NCBI GenBank assembly: GCA_963837775.1
Contig: CAWIOX010000027.1
Span: 62,001-126,000, forward strand
Reading direction: 5' to 3'
DNA length: 64,000 nucleotides
From: CAWIOX01 sp963837775
GTDB taxonomy: Bacteria > Pseudomonadota > Gammaproteobacteria > Burkholderiales > Burkholderiaceae_D
Positions 18,968 through 28,881 of this stretch are shown here, in pieces. Position 1 is the first letter of the stretch, and each line of letters opens with the position of its first letter. The translations under genes and the position numbers were made by a program. Under the pieces are notes generated by a model. The model was not told the DNA's origin, searched no databases, and worked only from the letters and a program-made list of their open reading frames with translations.

Positions 18968-19894
18968 TCAGGCTTCTGTCGCGATCGGATCGGTTTCAGG
19001 CAGCGCGGCCGGCGCGGCTCTGACGGCGTTACGGCTATTGTAATAGGTGGCGATCAGGCCGCTGCTGAGAATCACGGCGATGCCGGCCCAGCTCAGCCAG
19101 CCCAGCAGGTCGTTCCAGATCAGGATCCCGAGCAGGCTGGAAAACACGATGCCGGTGTATTGCAGATTGGCGTTGACCAGCATATTGCCGAAGCGGTAAG
19201 CGCGCGTCATCGCCATCTGCGCGCTGGTGGCAAATACGCCGGTGGCCAGCAGCAGCACGATGCCCTTGCTGCTGTGCGGGTGCCACAGCGCGCTGACGTG
19301 GCCGATTGGCAGCAATGTGCCGAACAGCCCGGCGACCAGGCTGGTGATCGAAAAATAGAACACCACGCGGTATTCCGGCTCGCCCAGCTGCCCCAGGTGG
19401 CGCACCTGCATATAGGCCAGCGCCGCCAGAAAGCCGGAGCCCAGCGCCAGCACCCCGCCCAGCCATTGTTCGGCATGGATCGCCGGGCGCAGCAGCATGG
19501 TCACGCCGACGAAACTGAGCGCAATCGCGCCGACCAGCCCCCATTCGATGCGCTTCTTGCCGTGCCACCAGGCGCCGGCGAACAGGATGATGGCAATCCA
19601 GATCGGCGAGGTGTAGTTGAGCGTGACCGCGGTCGCCAGCGGCAACTGGCTGAAGGAATAGAACCACAGCCACAGCGCAGTGACCCCGACCATGCCGCGC
19701 CACAGATGGGCGCCCGGCAGCGCGGTCCGGAGCGTGCCGCCGCGCAGCTTTTGCAGGCACAGGATGAACAGCACGCCGACCAGGCCGCGATACAGCACGA
19801 TTTCGGCGGTCGAATACAGGTCGGACGCGAGCTTCACGCACACCCCCATCAGGGCAAAGCCGAGGCTGGCGAACAGCATCCAGAGTGATTGCAT
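18968..19894 (-). CDS. DMT-superfamily EamA transporter
   Basis: Inner-membrane exporter of about 308 residues with two EamA repeats and ten predicted spans. I chose ATG 19894 because MQSLWMLFASLGFALMG begins the first span; the reading frame is open further upstream without a plausible leader. Repeats are visible at TALWLWFYSFSQLPLATAV and MAMTRAYRFGNMLVNANLQ. Followed by sseA, possibly co-transcribed. Substrate not predictable. Confidence 0.87.
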   Translation of the reverse strand: MQSLWMLFASLGFALMGVCVKLASDLYSTAEIVLYRGLVGVLFILCLQKLRGGTLRTALPGAHLWRGMVGVTALWLWFYSFSQLPLATAVTLNYTSPIWIAIILFAGAWWHGKKRIEWGLVGAIALSFVGVTMLLRPAIHAEQWLGGVLALGSGFLAALAYMQVRHLGQLGEPEYRVVFYFSITSLVAGLFGTLLPIGHVSALWHPHSSKGIVLLLATGVFATSAQMAMTRAYRFGNMLVNANLQYTGIVFSSLLGILIWNDLLGWLSWAGIAVILSSGLIATYYNSRNAVRAAPAALPETDPIATEA

Positions 19895-19932
19895 GGTCAG
19901 GAAACGATGCGTTGGAAGCGCCCGCAGGCGAA

Positions 19933-20006
19933 AATATACTGCAGTGGGTATATAAAATATCCCCAATGAATATGTGCGGCTAAGTGCGTGTTTTTGATGA
20001 TACTCC
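19933..20006 (+). repeat. Interspersed ~75-bp intergenic element, copy 2
   Basis: Begins ATATACTGCAGTGGGTAT, has the central CCAATGAATATGTGCGGC and ends GATACTCC. It lies between the start of the EamA gene and the end of the Rieske oxygenase gene. Confidence 0.65.
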
Positions 20007-20090
20007 TGCCATTTCTGATTCAAATAGGGGTGAGTGCGTGCAGCGTCCATGTGGCCGCATGCGTAGGAGTCAACACCACAGCCAGCATTG

Positions 20091-20152
20091 ATCGATGGCC
20101 AGTGGATGATCCGGTGCGCATGGCGCACCCTACGAAACAACGCAGGCTACAA
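20091..20152 (+). repeat. Interspersed palindromic repeat GGTGCGCATGGCGCACC, copy 1
   Basis: Contains GTGGATGATCCGGTGCGC then ATGGCGCACCCTACGAAA and AACGCAGGCTAC, shared almost exactly with 53250-53375. The core GGTGCGCATGGCGCACC is an inverted repeat. It abuts the 3' end of the Rieske oxygenase gene. Confidence 0.6.
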
Positions 20153-21247
20153 CGCAATCTTGCCCCGGTACCACTCGTGAAAATGCTGCATCCCGTCTTC
20201 CATCGGCGACTGGTAAGGCCCGGTTTCATTGACGCCGCGCTGCATCAGGATGCGCCGGCCGGCATCCATGCGCTGGCCGATTTCATCGTCCTCGATGCAG
20301 GTTTCCATGTACGCGGCGCGCTCGGCCTCGATGAAATCGCGCTCGAACAGCACGATTTCTTCCGGGTAATAGAACTCGACCACGTTGCGGGTCTGGCCGG
20401 TGCCCTGCGGCCACAGCGTCGAGACGATCAGCACATGCGGATACCACTCGACCATGATGTTCGGGTACAGCGTGAGCCAGATCGCGCCGAACGGCGGCTC
20501 GACGCCGTTGCGGTATTGCAGCACCTGTTCCTGCCATTTGCGGTAAGTCTCGGAACCGGACTTGAGCAGGCCGCTGTGGATGCCGACCGTCTGCACGCTG
20601 TAGTCGGCGCCGAATTCCCAGCGCAGGTCGTCGCAGCTGACGAACTTGCCCAGCCCCGGGTGGAACGGCTCGACGTGATAATCCTCCAGATAGACCTCGA
20701 TGAAGGTCTTCCAGTTGTAGTCGCACTGGTGCACTTCGACGTGATCCAGCATGTAGCCGGAAAAATCGAGGTCCTTGGTCACCGACAGGCGCGCCATGAT
20801 CTGCTGCACGTTGACGCCGTTCTGCTCGAACAGCAAGCCGTTCCAGTTCTGCAGCGGGGTCTTGGACAGGTTCAGGCACGGCGTCTGGCTGAAATGCGGC
20901 GCGCCGATCAGCTCCCCCTTCAGATCGTAGGTCCAGCGATGCAGCGGACAGACGATGTTGTTGGTATTGCCACGGCCGTTGAACATCAGCGCCTGGCGGT
21001 GGCGGCAGACGTTGGACAGCAGCTCGATGCCGTTTTTGTTGCGCACCAGCATGCGGCCTTCGTCCTCGTGCGCCAGCGTGGCAAAGTCGCCGACGTTGGG
21101 CACCATCAGTTCATGACCGACGTAACGCGGCCCCTGCTGGAAAAGTTGCTGGATTTCGCGCTGCAACAGCGCTTCGTCTTGATAGACGTGGACCGGAAGT
21201 TGCGCGTCAACGCGCGCAAGATTGGCGAGATTAGCCATATCGGACAT
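20147..21247 (-). CDS. Rieske [2Fe-2S] ring-hydroxylating oxygenase alpha-subunit family protein
   Basis: Mononuclear non-haem iron oxygenase of 366 residues. ATG 21247 is chosen, with a purine-rich GGGGGTGGGG before it. The Rieske cluster motif is CRHRQ with CPLHRW about 20 residues on; the catalytic iron site is in EVYLEDYHVEPFHPG. No ferredoxin or reductase partner gene is adjacent, and the gene is not in the betaine island, so it is an orphan oxygenase. The neighbourhood (followed divergently by xseB-ispA-dxs) seems conserved in betaproteobacteria. Substrate unknown. Confidence 0.87.
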   Translation of the reverse strand: MSDMANLANLARVDAQLPVHVYQDEALLQREIQQLFQQGPRYVGHELMVPNVGDFATLAHEDEGRMLVRNKNGIELLSNVCRHRQALMFNGRGNTNNIVCPLHRWTYDLKGELIGAPHFSQTPCLNLSKTPLQNWNGLLFEQNGVNVQQIMARLSVTKDLDFSGYMLDHVEVHQCDYNWKTFIEVYLEDYHVEPFHPGLGKFVSCDDLRWEFGADYSVQTVGIHSGLLKSGSETYRKWQEQVLQYRNGVEPPFGAIWLTLYPNIMVEWYPHVLIVSTLWPQGTGQTRNVVEFYYPEEIVLFERDFIEAERAAYMETCIEDDEIGQRMDAGRRILMQRGVNETGPYQSPMEDGMQHFHEWYRGKIAL

Positions 21248-21555
21248 CCCCACCCCCTAATGTGTGTATTACCAAAGAGTGAAAAGAATCCGCAAAAACC
21301 TGTGTTCAAACGAATGAAACGGCAATTTTGGACAGAACCCGCGATTATAGCCCAGCCCGGCAAACCCTGCGAAGCGCGCGCGCCGGCAATTGCATCAGAT
21401 TGCACAATATTTATACAGCAAAATGCATCGCTTTGCTGAAAAAACAGGCATTTCTCGATCAATATCGCAGACCAGCCGAGCCGGACGGTTCATCGCAGGT
21501 GGTTTGCACTAAAATAGAGGGTTAAACTCCAATTCAGACGCTGATCCGATCTCTT
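21248..21555. other. Divergent promoter region, Rieske gene and xseB
   Basis: 308 bases between divergent starts. A weak promoter-like TTTGCAC and TAAAAT occur near 21506-21516 on the plus strand. No repeat, RNA gene or convincing ORF was recognised. Confidence 0.4.
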
Positions 21556-21812
21556 ATGTCAAAAAAACTGCCGCCCACCGATCAACCGACCTCGTTTGAA
21601 GCAGCGATGGCGGATTTAGAGAAACTGGTTGCCCAGATGGAGGCAGGGAGAATTGCCATTGGAAGCATCGGTGGCCGCCTACCAGCGCGGCGCGGATCTG
21701 GTCAGGTATTGCACGCTGCAACTCGATAAAGTGGAAAAACAGGTCAAGGTGCTGGAAGGCGACATGCTGAAACCGTTTGACAGCCGATGCCGGCACCGCG
21801 GGGGACGCATGA
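21556..21812 (+). CDS. xseB: Exodeoxyribonuclease VII small subunit (frameshifted)
   Basis: Small subunit of exonuclease VII. The N-terminus contains SFEAAMADLEKLVAQMEAG; one extra G in 21646-21648 shifts the frame, after which ELPLEASVAAYQRGADLV and KVEKQVKVLEGDMLKPFD complete the family signature. A second extra base near 21781-21786 would bring the end to a TGA at 21810-21812 and give 84 residues, the usual size; otherwise the frame runs to 21856. First gene of the xseB-ispA-dxs run. Confidence 0.85.
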
Positions 21813-21831
21813 GCCAGTCAGCAGACCAGCG

Positions 21832-22717
21832 ATGCCCGCTTTCGGCAGCTGGATGAGCGCGGTGCAAAACACGATGGAACAGGCGCTGGCGTCCTTCATT
21901 CCGGACGGCACGACCATCCCGGCCCGCCTGCATCAGGCGATGCGCTATGCGGCGATGGACGGCGGCAAGCGGGTGCGCCCGCTGCTGGTATTCGCAGCCG
22001 GCGAATTGTTTGCCGCAGAACAGGATCAGCTGCAACGCGCGGCGGCCGCCGTGGAAATGATCCATGCGTATTCGCTGGTGCATGACGACATGCCCTGCAT
22101 GGATGACGACGCGTTGCGCCGCGGCAAACCGACGGTGCATGTGCAATACGATGAAGCGACCGCGCTGCTGGTGGGCGATGCGCTGCAGGCGCAAGCCTTC
22201 CTGGTGCTGGCCGAAGGCGACGGCGATGCGGCGCGCAAGCTGGCGATGCTGCGCCTGCTGGCGCAGGCGTCCGGCTCGGTCGGCATGTGCGGCGGCCAGG
22301 CGATCGATCTGGCCAGCGTCGGCTTGAGCCTGACCATCGCCGAGCTGGAACAGATGCACCGCCTGAAGACCGGCGCGCTGCTGCGCGCCTCGGTGTTGCT
22401 GGGCGCCATCAGCGGCAAGATCTTGACGCGCGCAGGAAGAAGCCGCACTGGATGCTTACGCGGCGGCCATCGGGCTGGCGTTCCAGGTGGTCGACGACGT
22501 GCTGGACGCGACCGCGGACTCCGCCACGCTGGGCAAGACCGCCGGCAAGGATGCGGCCGACAACAAGCCGACCTATGTATCGCTGCTGGGCCTGGAAGCA
22601 TCGAGGACACTGGCAGAAAAATTGCGACAGGATGCGCATAGCGCCATCCTGCCCTTCGGAGACAAGGCACAACGGTTGCGCGAACTCGCGGACCTGATCG
22701 TGCAGCGGAAAGCCTGA
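21832..22717 (+). CDS. ispA: Farnesyl diphosphate synthase (frameshifted)
   Basis: Prenyltransferase that condenses IPP with DMAPP and GPP to give farnesyl diphosphate; about 294 residues. The start MPAFGSWMSAVQNTMEQAL is my choice; a start overlapping the xseB stop at 21809 would require another base change. The first aspartate motif is DDMPCMDDD with HAYSLVHDD before it, and the second is DDVLDATAD. One extra base in the GC-alternating stretch 22428-22433 shifts the frame before EEAALDAYAAAIGLAFQVV. Its stop is one base from the dxs start. An essential enzyme, so the frameshift is most likely an error. Confidence 0.92.
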
Positions 22718-22718
22718 T

Positions 22719-24584
22719 ATGGAATTACTGAACAAGATCGACAGCCCTGCGGATCTGCGCAAACTGCCGCGGGCGCAACTGGAACCGCTGGCCAAAGAGT
22801 TGCGCCATTTCATCATCGACTCGGTCTCCAAGACCGGCGGCCACCTGTCGTCCAACCTCGGCACGGTCGAGCTGACGATTGCGCTGCACTACGCGTTCAA
22901 TACGCCGGAAGACCGCCTGATCTGGGATGTCGGCCATCAGACCTACCCGCACAAGATCCTCACCGGCCGCCGCGACCGGATGCATACGCTGCGCCAGCTG
23001 GGCGGCATTTCCGGCTTCCCGCGCCGCGACGAGAGCGAATACGACACCTTCGGCACCGCCCATTCGTCGACCTCGATCTCGGCCGCGCTCGGCATGGCGC
23101 TGGCCGCCAGGACCAAGGGCGAAGAGCGCCATGCGATTGCGGTGATCGGCGACGGCGCGATGACCGCCGGCATGGTGTTCGAGGCGATGAACAACGCCGG
23201 CGTGTACGACGACATCAACCTGCTGGTGATCCTGAACGACAACGACATGTCGATTTCGCCGCCGGTCGGCGCGCTGAACCGCTATCTGGCGCGCCTGATG
23301 TCGGGCAAGTTCTACGCGGCCGCCAAGCATGTCGGCAAATCGGTGCTGCCGGCGCCGATGCTGGAACTGGCCAAGCGCTTCGAGGAACACGCGAAGGGCA
23401 TGATCGTGCCGGCCACCATGTTCGAGGAATTCGGCTTCAATTACATCGGCCCGATCGACGGCCACGACCTGGAATCGCTGATCCCGACGCTGCAAAACCT
23501 GAAGCAGCTGAAAGGGCCGCAGTTCCTGCACGTGGTCACCAAGAAAGGCCAGGGCTACAAGCTGGCCGAGGCCGATCCGGTGCTGTATCACGGCCCCGGC
23601 AAGTTCAATCCGGCCGAAGGCATCAAGCCGGCCACCGCCAGCAAGGTCACTTACACCCAGGTGTTCGGCGACTGGCTGTGCGACATGGCGGCGCAGGACA
23701 GCCGCCTGATCGGCATCACGCCGGCGATGCGCGAAGGCTCGGGCATGGTGCGCTTCGAGCAGCTGTTTCCAAAACGCTATTACGATGTCGGCATCGCCGA
23801 ACAGCATGCGGTGACCTTCGCCGCCGGCATGGCCTGCGAAGGCCTGAAGCCGGTGGTCGCGATTTACTCGACCTTTTTGCAGCGCGGCTACGACCAGCTG
23901 ATCCATGACGTCGCGCTGCAAAATCTGGACGTCACCTTCGCGCTCGACCGCGCCGGACTGGTCGGCGCCGACGGCGCCACCCATGCCGGCAACTACGATC
24001 TGGCATTCCTGCGCTGCATCCCGAACATGGTCGTGATGGCCCCTGCCGACGAAAATGAGTGCCGTCAGATGCTCACCGCCGCTTTCCAATATAATGGGCC
24101 GGCAGCAGTGCGCTACCCGCGCGGTGCAGGCATCGGCGCAGCAGTGACACCGGCATTGAACCCCATCCCGTTCGGCAAGGGTGAGATCAAACGCGAAGGA
24201 AAAGGCATTGCCATCCTCGCGTTCGGCAGCATGGTGGCGCCGAGCCTGAGCGCGGCGCAAGCACTGGATGCAAGCGTAGCGAACATGCGTTTTGTCAAAC
24301 CGCTGGATGTTGAATTACTGAAACAGCTGGCACTGAATCACGAGGCACTGGTGACCGTCGAAGAAGGGGCGGTCATGGGTGGCGCCGGTTCCGCCGTGGC
24401 CGAAGCACTGGCCGAGGCTGGCATCGTCAAGCCGCTCTTGATTTTGGGCTTGCCGGACAAATTTATCGACCACGGCGATGTAACGCAATTGCTGGCAATG
24501 TGCGGACTGGATGCGGATGGCATCACAGCCTCGATCCAGCAACGTTTTGGCAAAGGCGAGCCGCGACTGGTCGCCAACAACTAA
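22719..24584 (+). CDS. dxs: 1-deoxy-D-xylulose-5-phosphate synthase
   Basis: Thiamine-diphosphate enzyme that joins pyruvate and glyceraldehyde 3-phosphate, the entry step of the MEP isoprenoid pathway. The 621 residues are uninterrupted. The ThDP/Mg motif GDGAMTAGMVFEAMNNAG with NDND follows the N-terminal VGHQTYPHKILTGR region; the transketolase pyrimidine domain shows DVGIAEQHAVTFAAGMA. Starts immediately after ispA, with which it shares isoprenoid precursor supply. Confidence 0.97.
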   Translation: MELLNKIDSPADLRKLPRAQLEPLAKELRHFIIDSVSKTGGHLSSNLGTVELTIALHYAFNTPEDRLIWDVGHQTYPHKILTGRRDRMHTLRQLGGISGFPRRDESEYDTFGTAHSSTSISAALGMALAARTKGEERHAIAVIGDGAMTAGMVFEAMNNAGVYDDINLLVILNDNDMSISPPVGALNRYLARLMSGKFYAAAKHVGKSVLPAPMLELAKRFEEHAKGMIVPATMFEEFGFNYIGPIDGHDLESLIPTLQNLKQLKGPQFLHVVTKKGQGYKLAEADPVLYHGPGKFNPAEGIKPATASKVTYTQVFGDWLCDMAAQDSRLIGITPAMREGSGMVRFEQLFPKRYYDVGIAEQHAVTFAAGMACEGLKPVVAIYSTFLQRGYDQLIHDVALQNLDVTFALDRAGLVGADGATHAGNYDLAFLRCIPNMVVMAPADENECRQMLTAAFQYNGPAAVRYPRGAGIGAAVTPALNPIPFGKGEIKREGKGIAILAFGSMVAPSLSAAQALDASVANMRFVKPLDVELLKQLALNHEALVTVEEGAVMGGAGSAVAEALAEAGIVKPLLILGLPDKFIDHGDVTQLLAMCGLDADGITASIQQRFGKGEPRLVANN

Positions 24585-24646
24585 CAATCCCTGTGAGGGC
24601 GTCAGGTAGTCCAACCATGTCCCGCACACAAAAAATAGGCTCTATG

Positions 24647-25459
24647 ATGAATTCCCGTGATCCAATGACCGCCATTCCCGACGTGCAGAGTACGCCGGAC
24701 ACCAGGCGTATTTCCATCCAGCGCGTCGGCGTGAAAGGCGTGCGCTATCCGATCATGGTCAAGACCTCGGCTGGCGTGCTGCCCTCGGTCGGCACCTGGA
24801 ATATGTATGTGCATTTGCCTGAAGACAAGAAAGGCACGCACATGTCGCGCTTCATCGCGCTGCTGGAAGAGCTCGGCACCAAGGGCCATGCGGCGCTGGA
24901 CGTGACGATGTTCAGCAAGCTGATGCACAAGATGGTCAAGTTGCTGGAAGCCGATTCCGGCCGCATCGAGCTGTCCTTCCCCTACTTCATCAACAAGACC
25001 GCGCCGGTATCCGGCGTGCAAAGCCTGATGGATTACGAAGTCGGCTTTACCGGCGAAATCCGCGACGGCGTGGTCGAAGTCGCGCTCAAGGTGTTGGTGC
25101 CGGTGACCAGCCTGTGCCCTTGCTCGAAGAAAATTTCCGCTTACGGCGCGCACAACCAGCGCTCGCACATCACGGTCAGCGCGGTGCTGAACGGCGATAT
25201 CCTGGTCGATGAGCTCATCGCCAAGATCGAAGCGCAGGCATCCTGCGAGCTGTACGGCCTGCTGAAACGCCCGGACGAAAAATACGTGACCGAACGCGCG
25301 TACGACAATCCGAAGTTCGTCGAAGATCTGGTGCGCGATGTCGCCGGCATGCTCAATGACGAGCCGCGCGTCGCCGCTTACACGCTGGAAGCCGAAAACT
25401 TCGAGTCGATCCACAATCATTCCGCTTACGCGCTGATCGAGAACGACAAGCGGGTCTGA
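24647..25459 (+). CDS. folE2: GTP cyclohydrolase FolE2 (type IB)
   Basis: Converts GTP to dihydroneopterin triphosphate, the first step of folate synthesis, with a metal requirement different from zinc-dependent FolE. About 270 residues from MNSRDPMTAIPDVQS; ATG at 24617 or 24644 are alternatives. The metal-binding cysteine motif SLCPCSKKIS and the later HNQRSHITV are diagnostic. Follows dxs by about 60 bases and ends before a bidirectional terminator. Relevant to the downstream island because sarcosine oxidation there depends on tetrahydrofolate. Confidence 0.93.
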   Translation: MNSRDPMTAIPDVQSTPDTRRISIQRVGVKGVRYPIMVKTSAGVLPSVGTWNMYVHLPEDKKGTHMSRFIALLEELGTKGHAALDVTMFSKLMHKMVKLLEADSGRIELSFPYFINKTAPVSGVQSLMDYEVGFTGEIRDGVVEVALKVLVPVTSLCPCSKKISAYGAHNQRSHITVSAVLNGDILVDELIAKIEAQASCELYGLLKRPDEKYVTERAYDNPKFVEDLVRDVAGMLNDEPRVAAYTLEAENFESIHNHSAYALIENDKRV

Positions 25460-25477
25460 TGTGATCTGCATCTGACG

Positions 25478-25509
25478 AAAAAAAGCGACTCGATCGAGTC
25501 GCTTTTTTT
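25478..25509. terminator. Bidirectional intrinsic terminator between folE2 and the adenosyltransferase
   Basis: Perfect stem GCGACTCGATCGAGTCGC (25485-25502) flanked by seven A on one side and seven T on the other, so it can terminate both convergent transcripts. Confidence 0.9.
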
Positions 25510-25528
25510 ACGCCTGCAGCTGACTGCC

Positions 25529-26086
25529 TCAGATCGAGCGGTCCCGCTCCTTTTCCCACAACACGTCGCTGCCGCCGGCAAACCGGTTCAGCGCGCGCGA
25601 CAGCACGAACAGCAGGTCGGACAGGCGGTTCATGTACTGGCGCGGCGCGTCATTCAGAGGTTCCGCCTTGCCGAGGCTGACGATCAGCCGTTCCGCGCGG
25701 CGGCACACGGTACGGCAGACATGCGCGATGGCGGCCGCGCGCGAACCGCCGGGCAGGATGAAGTCGCGCAGCGGCGGCAAATCGGCATTGTATTTTTCCA
25801 GCAGCGCATCCAGCCGCTCCACCTGCGCCTCGGTAATCATCGTGTAACCCGGGATGCACAATTCGCCGCCCATGTCGAACAGGTCGTGCTGGATCGAGAT
25901 CAGTTCCTCGCGCAGCGCATCGGGCAAGGTTTCGCACAGCAGCACGCCGATCTGCGAATTGAGTTCATCGACATCGCCGATCGCATGGATGCGCAGGCTG
26001 TCCTTGTCGATGCGGCTGCCGTCGCCCAGACCCGTGGTGCCCTTGTCGCCGGTGCGGGTGGCTATTTTTGAAAGTCTATTGCCCAT
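25529..26086 (-). CDS. Cob(I)alamin adenosyltransferase, PduO type
   Basis: Transfers the adenosyl group of ATP to reduced cobalamin, giving adenosylcobalamin. 185 residues, with the N-terminal ATP-binding TRTGDKGTTGLGDGSR, DELNSQIG and the C-terminal CRTVCRRAERL and YMNRLSDLLFVLSR signatures of PduO-type trimeric enzymes. Convergent with folE2. No B12 gene cluster or cobalamin riboswitch was recognised nearby. Confidence 0.93.
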   Translation of the reverse strand: MGNRLSKIATRTGDKGTTGLGDGSRIDKDSLRIHAIGDVDELNSQIGVLLCETLPDALREELISIQHDLFDMGGELCIPGYTMITEAQVERLDALLEKYNADLPPLRDFILPGGSRAAAIAHVCRTVCRRAERLIVSLGKAEPLNDAPRQYMNRLSDLLFVLSRALNRFAGGSDVLWEKERDRSI

Positions 26087-26219
26087 GGTTTTTTATCACA
26101 ACAGAGTAAATGAGCTGTTGAGGATACGATAAAACGGCCAAAACCGCTGCCGTGCCAGCAGACAAATAGTCGGCGCCGACGCTAAAGAGTAAAATCAATG
26201 CATCAAACGGAGATCCCCA

Positions 26220-27630
26220 ATGAATCACCTCGCCCAGTTGGCCGCCCGCAAAAAACCCTTGCCGCAAGTCTTGCTCAATGCATTGGCCGGCCTGTTCGGC
26301 AACCGCTTTTCGACCGCGCACGCAGTGCGCGAGCATCATGGGCGCGACGAATCCGCGTATGACCCGATGCTGCCGGACGCGGTGCGTGTTCGCGCAGTCG
26401 ACCGCAGAGGTCGCGGCCGCGGTGGCGCTGTGCCACGAGCATCGGATACCGGTGATTGCGTATGGCGCCGGCTCTTCGCTCGAAGGCCATATCCTGGCGC
26501 CGCAGGGCGGCATCACGATCGACCTGTCGCAGATGGCCAAGGTGATTGCGGTGCATGCGGAAGATCTGACTGCCACCGTGCAGGCCGGCGTGACGCGCAA
26601 GCAACTGAATCAGGAAATCAAGGAGTGCGGGCTGTTTTTCCCGATCGACCCGGGCGCCGATGCGTCGCTGGGCGGGATGGCGGCAACCCGCGCCTCCGGC
26701 ACCAATGCGGTGCGCTACGGCACCATGCGCGAAAACACGCTGGCGCTGACGGTGGTCACCGCCGACGGCCGCATCATCCGGACCGGCAGCCGCGCCAGGA
26801 AATCGTCCGCCGGCTACGACCTGACCCATCTGTTTGTCGGCAGCGAAGGCACGCTGGGCATCATCACCGAAGTGAGCGTGCGCTTATATCCGCAACCGGA
26901 AGCGATTTCGGCCGCCGTCTGCTCGTTCCCGAGCACCGCCGATGCGGTCAATGCGGTGATCGAGACGATCCAGATGGGGGTGCCGGTGGCGCGCGTCGAG
27001 TTTCTCGACGAAAACGGCGTGAAGGCGATCAACGCGCACGACAAGCTGAACCTGCCGGAACAGCCGCTGTTGCTGTTCGAGTTCCACGGCACCGAACACA
27101 GCGTCAAGGAGCAGGCCGAACGGGTGCAGGAAATCGCCGCCGGCTATCACGCGAGCGGTTTCGAATGGGCGACGCGCACCGAAGACCGCAGCCGCTTGTG
27201 GGCGGCGCGCCACAACGCCTATTTCGCGCTGCTGCAGCTGCGCCCCGGTTGCCGCTCGATTTCGACCGATTGCTGCGTGCCGATTTCACGCCTGGCCGAG
27301 TGCATCCTCGACACCAAGGCCGATTGCGAAGCGCAGCAGATCACGTATTCGATCATCGGCCACGTCGGCGACGGCAATTTCCATGTGCTGATGCTGGTCG
27401 ATCCGCATGATGCGGCCGAGATGGCACAAGCCGAAGGCGTCAATGCGCGCATGGTGGCGCGCGCGCTGGCGATGGACGGCACCTGCACCGGCGAGCACGG
27501 CGTCGGCCTGCACAAGATGGATTTCCTGGTGCAGGAGCACGGGGAAAACGCGATCGCCACGATGCGCACGCTGAAACACGCACTGGACCCACACAACATC
27601 ATGAACCCAGGAAAAATCATCCAATGGTAA
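26220..27630 (+). CDS. FAD-linked oxidase, D-lactate/glycolate dehydrogenase type (frameshifted)
   Basis: Flavoprotein of about 469 residues that would oxidise a 2-hydroxyacid such as D-lactate or glycolate. Start ATG 26220 has GGAG at suitable spacing. The FAD-binding PCMH domain shows GAGSSLEGH and PIDPGADASLGGMAATRASG; the C-terminal domain ends with GEHGVGLHKMDFL and the usual DPHNIMNPGKI. One extra base at about 26383-26386 shifts the frame after DPMLPDAV. Its stop overlaps the start of the following LysR gene. Which hydroxyacid is used cannot be decided from sequence. Confidence 0.88.
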
Positions 27631-28526
27631 CCCGCCTTCTGCCCCGCCTGCCTCCGGTTCACGCGCTGTCCGCGTTCGAGGCTGCCGCCAGACACAATTC
27701 TTTCGCGGTCGCGGCGGAAGAGCTGTGCATCACGCCATCGGCACTGTCGCACCGTATCCGCCTGCTCGAAGAGCATGTCGGCGAACGGCTGTTCATCCGC
27801 GACGGCCGCACCGTCGGCCTGTCCGAATTCGGGCGCCGCTATCTGGAAGTGGTCAGGGTGGTGCTGCGCGCGCTGGGCGACTTCCCGCTGCCGCACAAGA
27901 AGGCGGCCAGCATACCGCGCATCAAGATTACGGTGCCGCCCACGTTCGCGCGCCATCTGTTCATCCCGCACCTGGCCAGCTTCACCAGCAAATACCCGGA
28001 TATCGCGCTGGAAACCTTCCTGTCGGTGCCCTTGTACGACCTCAGCCTGTCGGAAAGCGATGTCGAGGTGCGCTTCGGCGCCGGCATCTACCCGGACCTG
28101 GTGACCAAGAAACTGTTCGAGGAACCGGCGTTTGCGGTGTCCAGCCCGAGCTACCTGGCCGAAATCGGCGGCATCGACACCCCGGCCGACCTGCAAAAGG
28201 CGACGCTGCTGCGTTCGGCGCTGGAACCGTGGCAACCGTGGTTTGAAGCGGCGGGGCTGGACTGGCCGGAACCGGTCACCGGCTTCCGGGTCGACGATCT
28301 CGGGCTGCTGCTGGAAGCGGTCCGGCACGGGCGCGGCGTCGCGCTGACCCGGCAACACTTCGCGCAAGACCTGATCAAATCAGGCGACGTGGTGCAGCTG
28401 TTCGACATCCGCCTGACGACGCCGCCGCATGCGTACTACATGGTGTACGAGGAACAGGTGCTGGAACGGCCGGAAGTGGCGGTCTTCATCGAGTGGATGC
28501 AGGAAACGTTTCTGAACCTGCAATAA
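27624..28526 (+). CDS. LysR-family transcriptional regulator, GcvA-like
   Basis: DNA-binding regulator of 300 residues. The HTH is clear in LSAFEAAARHNSFAVAAEEL, CITPSALSHRIRLLE and VGERLFIRDGRTV. Its start overlaps the stop of the FAD-linked oxidase by seven bases, so the two are translationally linked and the regulator may control that oxidase. Followed by a repeat-rich intergenic region. Confidence 0.9.
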   Translation: MVTRLLPRLPPVHALSAFEAAARHNSFAVAAEELCITPSALSHRIRLLEEHVGERLFIRDGRTVGLSEFGRRYLEVVRVVLRALGDFPLPHKKAASIPRIKITVPPTFARHLFIPHLASFTSKYPDIALETFLSVPLYDLSLSESDVEVRFGAGIYPDLVTKKLFEEPAFAVSSPSYLAEIGGIDTPADLQKATLLRSALEPWQPWFEAAGLDWPEPVTGFRVDDLGLLLEAVRHGRGVALTRQHFAQDLIKSGDVVQLFDIRLTTPPHAYYMVYEEQVLERPEVAVFIEWMQETFLNLQ

Positions 28527-28557
28527 ACGGAGCCCATGGCCGCGCCAGGCCTGAATT

Positions 28558-28629
28558 ATTACTCCCCCGTGTATTTTTAAATACCCACTAAATACGTGCG
28601 GGGGAGGCAGTGTTTTTAATCATACTCCC
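28558..28629 (+). repeat. Interspersed ~75-bp intergenic element, copy 3
   Basis: Reads TTACTCCCCCGTGTATTTTT, then ACTAAATACGTGCGGGGG, GTGTTTTTAATCATACTCCC. Lies 32 bases after the LysR stop, in the 575-base gap before uvrD. Confidence 0.65.
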
Positions 28630-28749
28630 ATGAAATGACAGTTTTTACATCTATTCATCCCACTATGCGGTTGAGTTTCAAGTGACAGCTTTATGCCATT
28701 GGCGGTTGTATTGACGCTGTTTTTGACCTTAAGCCGCTGGGGACGCAGC

Positions 28750-28841
28750 CGTTTGTGTGCTGCAGAAAATGGATCAGAAATGAAGGCTGTCTGAAGCGCA
28801 GCGAGTTTCCTTCATTTCCCATTTTTTGCAGCACACAAACG
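28750..28841. repeat. Long imperfect inverted repeat
   Basis: Left arm 28750-28786 begins CGTTTGTGTGCTGCAG and ends GAAATGAAGG; right arm 28809-28841 is its complement with one mismatch and a 4-base bulge. The 22-base loop separates them. The transcript would form a hairpin of about 33 pairs. No ORF is associated. Confidence 0.7.
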
Positions 28842-28881
28842 GGAACCCCGAAGGGGCAAGTCTGCGGTCGCCTTTCTTTTG

